From assembly GCA_905479505.1 (NCBI GenBank), contig CAJQMS010000108.1, forward strand, positions 1-22,698: a stretch of 22,698 bases of DNA. Reading direction: 5' to 3'. Source of the stretch: an uncultured Burkholderiales Genera incertae sedis bacterium (lineage in GTDB: Bacteria; Pseudomonadota; Gammaproteobacteria; Burkholderiales; Eutrophovitaceae). A program made the position numbers and the translations under genes. Every line of letters starts with the position of its first letter. Within the stretch, counting starts at the first letter, position 1. Of this stretch, positions 14,920 to 21,568 are shown in pieces. The notes under the pieces are model-generated. The model was not told where the DNA came from. It worked only from the letters and a program-made list of their open reading frames with translations, and searched no databases.

Positions 14920-15240
14920 ATGAAGCGTATTTTTTTAATGTCTGTGTTCTCGTTTTTTTTGTCAGGCGCATCACATGCAGCTGTAAACTGCAGCAATCCA
15001 TCAAGCGGTGTCGATCGCCTGATTTGCACTAGTAGTCGGGCTTCAGTTGCTCAGGTAGATATGTCTTTTTCATACAATCTAGCTATGCGAAGGGGCGTGG
15101 ACCTTGAAATTTTACAGAAGTCTCAAACTGAATGGCACAATGAAGTGCTAGGCCAATGCAACGATGTAACTTGTGTTGTTGACGCCATGGTTGAGAGAAC
15201 CGCTGACATTGAAAATATGGACGGAATAGCCGAGCGGTAG
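14920..15240 (+). CDS. Small secreted LprI-like (DUF1311) protein
   Basis: A 106-residue exported protein. The signal peptide is MKRIFLMSVFSFFLSGASHA, with cleavage after A20. The mature part has the pattern of the lysozyme-inhibitor LprI-like domain: C24, the DRLIC motif with C36, an aspartate-led helix (VDMSFSYNLA), a tryptophan (W72), and C80 and C85, giving two probable disulfides. A GTG two codons upstream is in frame, but GGAGG lies 5 bases before the ATG at 14920, so I use the ATG. LprI proteins inhibit host or rival lysozymes in some bacteria; most family members are uncharacterised. It follows the ComB-like gene by 34 bp and may be the last gene of the operon. A functional link to the enzymes is not obvious. 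Confidence 0.7.
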   Translation: MKRIFLMSVFSFFLSGASHAAVNCSNPSSGVDRLICTSSRASVAQVDMSFSYNLAMRRGVDLEILQKSQTEWHNEVLGQCNDVTCVVDAMVERTADIENMDGIAER

Positions 15241-15254
15241 AAGCTGAGTTAAAT

Positions 15255-15968
15255 TCAGCGCGAAGCGCTCGAGTTCCAAGCCTGTCGCCATAGGGCGTCG
15301 ATGGCATCTATTTTTTTAATATCAAAACGGTCTTTTTCTTTCCAGTAGCGTCCTGATGGCACATAGTACCCCACAGATTTTTCTTGCATAAGGGCAAAAC
15401 CTACAGCCTCTTCGTCGAATTTAGCTAGGCTTGATTCATGGACTGAGTTGAGTTCGACGCGAGGAAATGTTAATCGTGAGGGCTCTTTTGATAAATTCAC
15501 AACAGAACAACCTTGCTGAGCTCCAAGAATTTGCAACCGCATTGATTTTGCTTCAAGGTCTCTTAGCGTTATGTCATCACGCAAAGGATCAGGGGACCCG
15601 TTCCCATAAAAATGGGTATTTTTTGAATTATCATAGACCATGTCGCATCCCAGGAACGCTAATACTTTTGGTTTGTAGTGGCCAAGAGCGAAGTATCCTG
15701 CCGTGAAAGCCATTGTGCCGCCAGAATATACAAAGCCACCGTATTCGTTTTGGATTGGTACGAAGGTTTCCTCTTCAATGAGTTCTTGTTCTTTGCAAGG
15801 GTGAGGACGGTTTTCAGGAGGAAAATCCCAGGCATAAATTGCGGCGTCCCAGTCAGGCCTGACCAGCCAAGCATTGTTTATAGTAAGGATGTTGGAAAAC
15901 AGCGCTTTTGGCCAGTTCCGCGAGGAAGTGGCGTTCGGAGCAGAACCAAGAATTAAAATAACTGACAT
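15255..15968 (-). CDS. Uncharacterised Rossmann-like protein, possibly Maf/DUF115 or sialyltransferase-related
   Basis: A 237-residue soluble protein that I do not recognise with confidence. It begins with a nucleotide-binding-like strand and loop ILGSAPNA (6-13), continues with YSGGTMAFTAGYFAL (81-95), then a hydrophobic strand ending in FLGCDMVY (105-112) and HFYGNGS (119-125). This layout resembles the DUF115/Maf motility-associated glycosyltransferase-like domain and bacterial sialyltransferases, in which a similar D and H follow a hydrophobic strand. No signal peptide or membrane segment is visible. AGAGAG lies just before the ATG. It is convergent with the LprI-like gene and downstream of the DapA-like gene on the same strand, with 105 bp between. 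Its function is unknown. Confidence 0.75.
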   Translation of the reverse strand: MSVILILGSAPNATSSRNWPKALFSNILTINNAWLVRPDWDAAIYAWDFPPENRPHPCKEQELIEEETFVPIQNEYGGFVYSGGTMAFTAGYFALGHYKPKVLAFLGCDMVYDNSKNTHFYGNGSPDPLRDDITLRDLEAKSMRLQILGAQQGCSVVNLSKEPSRLTFPRVELNSVHESSLAKFDEEAVGFALMQEKSVGYYVPSGRYWKEKDRFDIKKIDAIDALWRQAWNSSASR

Positions 15969-16073
15969 GAACTCTCTTGTGACTGTGATCTGGATCTAGC
16001 TCGTTTCACATTCATTTGTTAAAAGAATGATGAAACTTGTTAGTCCCCAAAGTGAATTTCAGGCGAGAGTTTA

Positions 16074-16985
16074 TTACAATTTAACAGGCTTAGTCAGGTT
16101 AGTACCTTGTAATATGTTCTTGATAATATGTTTTAACGTATTTTTTATGTCTTCTGTGCCTTGGGCGCCTGGAGATCTAACTCTTGCATTAGTAATGGCG
16201 CCCCGTAATTTGAGAAGCTCCTTACGAATCGCTACGCCTGGGTGTTGTTCGTAAACGATTAGTGGTAAAAATCGTTGATAAATGTCGAAAACAGATGACC
16301 AGTTATTAATTTTTGCTTCTCGCAATAATGCAATAAGCACCTCTGGAAATGCGAAGCCCGTATTAAAACCATCTGACCCAGCCTCTAAATCATACGCGCC
16401 ATAGAGTGCGCCGAGTCCGGTCAAAATGTGAATTTGATCTTTGTAACGGGATTTTAGAGACCTCAATTTGGGCGCTGTTGGCACTGACTCTAACTTGATT
16501 CCTGCAAATCCGGTTAATTCATCTAACATTCGAAAAATAAGATTATCGGACATGTGCACGCCAGTCGAGGCAGGATGGTCTTGTAGAATAACCGGCACAC
16601 TTGCCGCTCTCAATACAGTATCGAAATGGTTAAAAATCCGCTCTTCGGATGGCGTTGGTTCAGCGTGCGGAGTTACCATTACAGCCGTTGCGCCGAGTTT
16701 GTTTGCGATCTCGTTGTGGTTAATGACAGTTCGCGTCCCAGCCGAGCTAGTGCCAACAATTATAGGCAACTGATCCGCTGCTTCGACCGCTGAAGAGATC
16801 ACTAATTTACGTTCGTCGTCGGTCAATCGATTTGCCTCACCCAGAACACCTAAAATTGTTACGGCGTCTACCTCGATATTTTTCATGAGCTGGATCATCG
16901 TATGAATCGAATTGACGTCAACAGACTCGTCATTATTGAATGGGGTAACTAGTATCGGTATCACGCCTTTAAATTTCATATTCAT
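16074..16985 (-). CDS. DapA superfamily lyase/aldolase with atypical active site
   Basis: A 303-residue (beta/alpha)8-barrel protein of the dihydrodipicolinate synthase superfamily of pyruvate-dependent aldolases and dehydratases. The Schiff-base lysine is present: K164 in AGIKLES. Other DapA catalytic positions differ. The strand that usually reads ILYNVPSRTG is ILQDHPASTG (133-142), with Q135 in place of the tyrosine and serine in place of the arginine. The GTTGES loop is GVLGEA (46-51), and VTPYYN is VTPHAE (104-109). It is therefore unlikely to be the lysine-biosynthetic DapA. A 2-keto-3-deoxy acid dehydratase or an aldolase on an unusual substrate is more likely. A second possible ATG lies two codons in. 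It is divergent from the HpaI-type aldolase gene, another pyruvate-aldolase-type enzyme. Confidence 0.85.
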   Translation of the reverse strand: MNMKFKGVIPILVTPFNNDESVDVNSIHTMIQLMKNIEVDAVTILGVLGEANRLTDDERKLVISSAVEAADQLPIIVGTSSAGTRTVINHNEIANKLGATAVMVTPHAEPTPSEERIFNHFDTVLRAASVPVILQDHPASTGVHMSDNLIFRMLDELTGFAGIKLESVPTAPKLRSLKSRYKDQIHILTGLGALYGAYDLEAGSDGFNTGFAFPEVLIALLREAKINNWSSVFDIYQRFLPLIVYEQHPGVAIRKELLKLRGAITNARVRSPGAQGTEDIKNTLKHIIKNILQGTNLTKPVKL

Positions 16986-17035
16986 GGATTCCCGTTTGAG
17001 GTTATTATTTTAAGATGTATCTTTATATGATGTGC

Positions 17036-17043
17036 AAGCGCTT
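17036..17043. promoter_or_regulatory. Possible LacI-type operator core
   Basis: AAGCGCTT, an 8-bp perfect palindrome with central CG, preceded by TGTGC, in the divergent spacer between the DapA-like and HpaI-like genes. LacI-family operators often have such a core, but the flanks here are not symmetric, so support is weak. The rest of 16986-17087 holds an AT-rich stretch and a small ATAGG/CCTAT dyad over the ribosome-binding region of the downstream gene. Confidence 0.25.
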
Positions 17044-17087
17044 TTTTAAAAACCCGTAAATCACTCAAAAACATAGGGCCTCCTATT

Positions 17088-17858
17088 ATGCAATTCATTG
17101 AGAATAAATTAAAAGTAGCTCTCCGAGAGGGTCGGCCACAAATTGGATGTTGGCTTATGATGGCTAGCCCTTTATCCGCAGAGATATGCGCATCAAGCGG
17201 CTTTGACTGGGTTTTGATCGATATGGAGCATACCCCGAACGATATACCCCAGGTTTTGTCCTTGGTCCATGCAGCATCAGCCTATTCGGCATCCATTGCG
17301 GTCAGGGCTCCATGGAACGATGCTGTCATGATTAAACGGTTACTTGATATGGGCGTGCAAAGTATCATGGTACCTAATGTGAGAACAAAAGAAGAAGCTG
17401 AGGCGGCGGTTGCCGCGGTTCGTTATCCGCCTCGCGGTATTCGGGGTGTCTCAGGCAACTCTCGTTCAAATCGTTTTGGTCGAATTACGGATTATTTTGA
17501 ACATGCGGATGATCACGTTTGTTTGATTGCTCAGATTGAGACTCAAGTGGGGAAGGATAATGCGGAAGAGATCGCTTCGGTTGACGGAATAGATTGTCTT
17601 TTTGTGGGCCCTGCCGACTTGGCTGCTGATTTAAATTATCTCGGTAAATGGCAAGACCCCGTTCCACAAGAAGCGATGGGTGAGGTCATTGCCAGCGCCT
17701 TAAATGCAGGAAGCGCGGCGGGGATACTCGCGTTTGATGAACTAGGAGCTAAGAAATGGTTGGACCGTGGGGCCACTTTTGTCGCCGTTACTGGGGATAG
17801 TTTTCTGCTTTCTAGAGGCATGGATGCCGTTGTTAAGTCTTTCCGAGGTGACATATGA
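17088..17858 (+). CDS. HpcH/HpaI family aldolase
   Basis: A 256-residue class II pyruvate aldolase of the HpaI/GarL/RhmA group, which cleaves 4-hydroxy-2-oxo acids such as 4-hydroxy-2-oxoheptanedioate to pyruvate and an aldehyde using a divalent metal. The catalytic and metal residues fit the family: H48 (DMEH), R73 (VRAPWND), E151 (QIETQVG) and D177 (GPADLA), together with YPPRGIRGV (113-121). Length is standard. It overlaps the next MaoC gene by 4 bp, so the two are probably translated together and work on related substrates. The aldehyde partner and true substrate are unknown. No other homoprotocatechuate-pathway gene is nearby, so I leave the gene symbol blank. Confidence 0.9.
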   Translation: MQFIENKLKVALREGRPQIGCWLMMASPLSAEICASSGFDWVLIDMEHTPNDIPQVLSLVHAASAYSASIAVRAPWNDAVMIKRLLDMGVQSIMVPNVRTKEEAEAAVAAVRYPPRGIRGVSGNSRSNRFGRITDYFEHADDHVCLIAQIETQVGKDNAEEIASVDGIDCLFVGPADLAADLNYLGKWQDPVPQEAMGEVIASALNAGSAAGILAFDELGAKKWLDRGATFVAVTGDSFLLSRGMDAVVKSFRGDI

Positions 17859-18316
17859 AAAAGTTTTCGGTTAAAAAGCCTGTTGATTTAAAAAATCACA
17901 TCGGCGATGATCTGGCGCTTAGTGATTGGCTATGTGTGACGCAAGAGATGATTGATCTCTTCGCTAAGTCTACTGGAGACCACCAGTGGATTCATCTAGA
18001 TGAAGAGCGTGCGAAAAGAGAAACACCCTTCGAGTCAACGATAGCGCACGGCTTTTTAACGTTATCGCTTCTATCGAAATTCCTCAACGATTCGATTGAT
18101 CTCGGTGAGTCGAAAATGGGCATTAATTATGGATTGAATCGTGTACGTTTTACAGCTCCAGTAAAAAGCGAATCAATGATTAGGGCTCGCTTCAACTTAA
18201 AAAACGTGGTTTCAATTGATGGAGGGGTCCAGCTAGAGTGGGAAGTTACCCTGGAGGCGAAAAATGAACCTAAGCCAGTATTAGTCGCCGAGTGGTTAAC
18301 TAGGCGATACGGCTAA
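17855..18316 (+). CDS. MaoC family dehydratase
   Basis: A 153-residue MaoC/NodN-like hotdog protein. The active-site motif is STGDHQWIHLD, with D42 and H47 as catalytic dyad, and the second family motif is IAHGFLTLSLL (63-73), with the conserved AHGF turn. It is probably an enoyl-CoA hydratase or hydroxyacyl-CoA dehydratase. It differs clearly from the MaoC protein at 13669 (STGDHQWIH against YDPQPFH), so it is not a recent duplicate. The ATG overlaps the stop of the HpaI-like gene (ATGA). It is followed after 26 bp by the coiled-coil gene, so this may be one long operon that includes the cyclase. Confidence 0.88.
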   Translation: MKKFSVKKPVDLKNHIGDDLALSDWLCVTQEMIDLFAKSTGDHQWIHLDEERAKRETPFESTIAHGFLTLSLLSKFLNDSIDLGESKMGINYGLNRVRFTAPVKSESMIRARFNLKNVVSIDGGVQLEWEVTLEAKNEPKPVLVAEWLTRRYG

Positions 18317-18342
18317 CTTACCTAGATTATTAAAAACAAAAA

Positions 18343-18741
18343 ATGTCACAACTGGATTTAAGGCAGTTACAAAGTACTGTATTTTCTCTCAGAGAGGAGC
18401 TGGAGAAAAGTGCAGCTAATACCGATCGGGAAGTACAAAGAGAGCGAGCAAGATCCGCGGAGGAGATACAACAATTGAAAGATGCAGCTCAAGCGATTCG
18501 AGATGCGCTCGAAAAGGAAAAGCATGAGGCAGATCAGACAATACAGAAGATGCAAATGACAATGGAAAATGAAAATCGACAATTGCGGGCAACGGCTTCC
18601 GCATTGAGGGACGCGCTAGAGCGAGAAAAGCAATCCCATATCGAACTAGAGGATCGACTTGCGCAAGAGTTCAGCAAAGATCAACGTAGTCTACAACAAC
18701 AGATTCAAAAATTAAGAGATCAATTGGAGGCTAAGGCATGA
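18343..18741 (+). CDS. Coiled-coil protein with 36-residue repeats, upstream of the adenylate cyclase
   Basis: A 132-residue, very charged and Q-rich protein, almost certainly a continuous alpha-helical coiled coil, with no signal peptide and no membrane segment. It consists of three and a half tandem repeats of exactly 36 residues. The anchor motif LREELEK (16-22) recurs as IRDALEK (52-58), LRDALER (88-94) and LRDQLEA (124-130). A Q-L or S-L pair (44-45, 80-81, 116-117) closes each full unit. I recognise no named family. Its stop overlaps the start of the GAF-GAF-PAS cyclase gene by 4 bp (ATGA), a strong hint of coupled synthesis and possible physical interaction. The protein could scaffold or dimerise the cyclase. 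The ribosome-binding site is weak. Confidence 0.75.
   Translation: MSQLDLRQLQSTVFSLREELEKSAANTDREVQRERARSAEEIQQLKDAAQAIRDALEKEKHEADQTIQKMQMTMENENRQLRATASALRDALEREKQSHIELEDRLAQEFSKDQRSLQQQIQKLRDQLEAKA
18370..18738 (+). repeat. Degenerate 108-bp tandem repeat (3.4 copies) encoding 36-residue coiled-coil units
   Basis: Units begin at 18370, 18478, 18586 and 18694 (the last truncated). The repeat is much clearer in protein than in DNA, showing an old duplication kept by selection on helix geometry. All junctions are in frame with the coiled-coil gene. Confidence 0.6.
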
Positions 18742-21029
18742 GTGCCGAAGGGGTTAGTCCAAAAAAAAAGAAGAGAAAGGGTACAAAAGATGAGCGTTTG
18801 AAACGCTCTCAAATTTTATTGGACGTAACGCGACGATGTGCATCTCTTGCAAATATTCAAGACGTTTGGAAAGAGCTGGTGAGCATGACATCTTATGAGC
18901 TGGATTGCGATCGAGGAACGTTATTTTTGAATGATACGGAGACGAATGAACTATTCTCTTTTGTCGCTCAGGGTAATTTGACAAGAGAAATTCGAATTCT
19001 AAATGACAGCGGTATTGCTGGACATGTCTACCAGACAGGACAAGCTAAAATCAGCGATGACCCCTACAACGACCCTTTGTTTAATCACGAGGTTGACCAA
19101 AGAACTGGGTACACCACTAGAAATGTTGCGTGTGTGCCAGTCAGAACGATGGCGGGCGATAAAATTGGAGTTATGCAGACATTGAACAAGCGGGCGGGAG
19201 AATTCAATCTTGACGACCTAGAGCTCCTAGAGGATATGACCACTCAGGCCGCAGTAGTTTTACAAGGGCTGCAGCATTATGAGCAAATTGATAAAATTCG
19301 CGAGAAGGAAAATGCATTTTTAAAATTAATGTCTGACATTAATTCTGAATTCGAATTATCTCGAATGTTGATGCGTGTTGTCCAAGAGATTACGGCAATG
19401 CTGAGTGCTGAGCGCGCTACCATTTTCATGTACGACCAATCGACTGAAACCTTGTTCTCTCGAGTTTCTGCTGGTGGTGAAATTAACGAAATTCGATTTC
19501 CATCGCACATGGGCATCGCTGGTGAGGTTTTCACCTCGGGTAAAAGTATGAATATCCCCCACGCCTATGCTGACCTTAGATTTAATCCTTCCTTCGATAA
19601 ACAGACCGGTTTTTTTACCCGCTCAATACTCTGCGTCCCAATTGTTAATAACGACAATGATGCGATCGGTGTAACCCAAGTCCTTAATAAAAAAGGCGGA
19701 GTATTTTCAGATGACGACGAGCAGAGATTGAAAGCCTTCACGGCTCAGATTTCAATCAGTCTACAAAATTCAAAGTTGTTTGATGACGTGCAGCGCATCA
19801 AAGAGTACAACGAAAGTATGTTGCAGAGTATGTCAAACGGCGTTGTTACGATGGATCCCAAAGGGGAGGTAGTGACTTGCAACACGGCAGCTTTAAAGAT
19901 TTGGGAAGCCGATGAGAGTGATTTTGTAGGAAAAAATTTAGAAGGTTTGTTAGATGAAGATGGTAAATGGGTCTTGGAGCAAATCGATAAAGTTAAAATC
20001 GAAAACAGCATTCAACAAATTTCCGATACAACCGTATCGCTTTTTGGGAGGAGTAAAACGGTCAATTTAACCGTCATGCCTTTGGTTGCGGCTGAAGAGG
20101 ACAAAGAGCTTGGTTCGATGATGATGTTTGAAGACATCAGCAGCGAGAAGCGAATGAAATCGACCATGTCACGGTACATGGACCCTGTCATTGCTGCGCA
20201 AATGATGGAGGGGGACGCGCATGAGGTTCTCGGCGGGATTAGCGCGGAAGCAACTGTGATGTTCACAGACGTTCGCGGATTTACCACGATTACTGAGGAG
20301 TATGGTGCGCAAGGAACGGTTTCGTTTTTAAACGATTACTTTTCTTTGATGGTTGATTGTATTTCAAGGGAAGGTGGCATGTTGGATAAGTTTATAGGGG
20401 ACGCCATCATGGCCTGCTTCGGCTTGCCAATACCTCACGATGATGACCCGGACCGTGCAATGCGTGCGTCCATCGGTATGATTAAAACTCTCTGGGAATG
20501 GAATCAAAAACGTCTCGAAAAGGGATTGAAAGTCGTCGATATGGGAATCGGCTTGAATACTGACATGGTTGTATCGGGAAACATTGGTTCGCCTAAACGG
20601 ATGGACTACACGTTGATTGGGGACGGAGTAAATTTGGCGGCCAGGTTAGAGAGTGCTTGTAAGTCCTATGCCGCAAGAATTCTTGTGAGTGATTCGACAG
20701 TGCAAAAATTAAAAGGTACGTACCGAATGAGAGCTGTAGACCTTGTTGTGGTAAAGGGCAAAACCCAGCCAGTTAAGATTCACGAGGTTTTGGATTATCA
20801 TGATCAGTCATCTTTTCCAAATTTAATGGATGTCGTGAATTTGTTTAACGATGGTATTGAAGCTTACCAAGTCGCAAATTGGAGTAAAGCAATAGAGCGG
20901 TTTAACCATTGTCTCAAGTTAAACCCGTCAGACCAGTTATCTCAAAATTACGTTGATCGTTGTGAATTCCTGCGCGCCAATCCACCAGAGAAAGAATGGG
21001 ATGGTGTTTGGGTGATGACATCCAAATAG
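18738..21029 (+). CDS. Class III adenylate cyclase with two GAF domains, a PAS domain and a TPR-like tail
   Basis: A 763-residue soluble signalling enzyme. Order: lysine-rich start (9-17), GAF1 (about 40-175), GAF2 (about 207-343), PAS (about 355-470), class III cyclase domain (about 500-690), TPR-like tail (about 695-745). GAF2 has the full N-K...F-x3-D-E signature (N317, K318, F323, D327, E328), a mark of cyclic-nucleotide-binding GAF domains; GAF1 has a partial one (N150, K151, F156, D160). The cyclase has both metal aspartates (D511 in FTDVRG, D555 in KFIGDA), the adenine-selecting lysine K551, T625 at the second purine position, and transition-state N632 and R636. The K/T pair matches cyanobacterial CyaB1, so cAMP is the expected product. 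It lies in an operon with a coiled-coil protein and a thioesterase. Confidence 0.92.
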   Translation: MSAEGVSPKKKKRKGTKDERLKRSQILLDVTRRCASLANIQDVWKELVSMTSYELDCDRGTLFLNDTETNELFSFVAQGNLTREIRILNDSGIAGHVYQTGQAKISDDPYNDPLFNHEVDQRTGYTTRNVACVPVRTMAGDKIGVMQTLNKRAGEFNLDDLELLEDMTTQAAVVLQGLQHYEQIDKIREKENAFLKLMSDINSEFELSRMLMRVVQEITAMLSAERATIFMYDQSTETLFSRVSAGGEINEIRFPSHMGIAGEVFTSGKSMNIPHAYADLRFNPSFDKQTGFFTRSILCVPIVNNDNDAIGVTQVLNKKGGVFSDDDEQRLKAFTAQISISLQNSKLFDDVQRIKEYNESMLQSMSNGVVTMDPKGEVVTCNTAALKIWEADESDFVGKNLEGLLDEDGKWVLEQIDKVKIENSIQQISDTTVSLFGRSKTVNLTVMPLVAAEEDKELGSMMMFEDISSEKRMKSTMSRYMDPVIAAQMMEGDAHEVLGGISAEATVMFTDVRGFTTITEEYGAQGTVSFLNDYFSLMVDCISREGGMLDKFIGDAIMACFGLPIPHDDDPDRAMRASIGMIKTLWEWNQKRLEKGLKVVDMGIGLNTDMVVSGNIGSPKRMDYTLIGDGVNLAARLESACKSYAARILVSDSTVQKLKGTYRMRAVDLVVVKGKTQPVKIHEVLDYHDQSSFPNLMDVVNLFNDGIEAYQVANWSKAIERFNHCLKLNPSDQLSQNYVDRCEFLRANPPEKEWDGVWVMTSK

Positions 21030-21041
21030 TCTGTGGAAAAA

Positions 21042-21473
21042 ATGAACAAGTCATTTAAATTTTCGCATCAACTCAGGGTTCGTTGGTCTGAGGTGGATGC
21101 GCAGGGGGTGGTATTTAATCCGCACTATTTAACATTTGCTGATATTGCCGTGACTGAATATTATCGGGCCATAGGTATGCCTTATCCAGCAGCGTTTGAC
21201 GTGACGGTGGCTGATCTTTATGCAAGGAAAACACAAATTGAATATCACGCGTCAGCCCGCTTTGACGATGCTCTTGATCTTTTTGTTCGCGTTTCACGTT
21301 TGGGAAGAAGTAGTTTCGACTTTCATATTGAGGTGACTCATGTTGAGGAGCACATATCGACGATTCAAATGACCTATGTTCACGCGAATCTAGAAAAGCA
21401 ACAGTCAGTTCCTTTAACACAACAGTTTCGAGATGCGTGCATCTCTTATGAGAAGGTTCCTCCGGAGCAATAA
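21042..21473 (+). CDS. Hotdog acyl-CoA thioesterase (YbgC / 4-hydroxybenzoyl-CoA thioesterase family)
   Basis: A 143-residue single hotdog domain. The family signature is in the first 30 residues: RVRWSEVDAQGVVFNPHYL, with catalytic aspartate D19 and the following GVVF helix start; a later QIEYHASARFDD segment is typical of this group. It hydrolyses an acyl-CoA thioester; the chain is unknown. An in-frame GTG lies three codons upstream, but GGAA falls inside that extension close to the ATG at 21042, so I start at the ATG. It comes 12 bp after the cyclase stop, so the two are almost certainly co-transcribed. The next gene, an acyl-CoA dehydrogenase, starts 95 bp downstream. Confidence 0.87.
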   Translation: MNKSFKFSHQLRVRWSEVDAQGVVFNPHYLTFADIAVTEYYRAIGMPYPAAFDVTVADLYARKTQIEYHASARFDDALDLFVRVSRLGRSSFDFHIEVTHVEEHISTIQMTYVHANLEKQQSVPLTQQFRDACISYEKVPPEQ

Positions 21474-21568
21474 TACGTATCGCTGTATACTTAGGGGATA
21501 AAATTTTAAGTTGGTTAGATTTCCCCTGTTGTGGATAGACCCACTAAACTAGTTAGGAAAGTGAGATT

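Noticed and set aside
15257..15269. AGCGC-GAA-GCGCT hairpin considered as a bidirectional terminator between convergent genes
   Set aside because: The stem is short, no T-tract follows on either strand, and it falls within the last codons of the minus-strand gene.
16074..16985. Annotation as dapA (4-hydroxy-tetrahydrodipicolinate synthase)
   Set aside because: Both catalytic tyrosines, the GTTGE threonines and the substrate arginine are missing.
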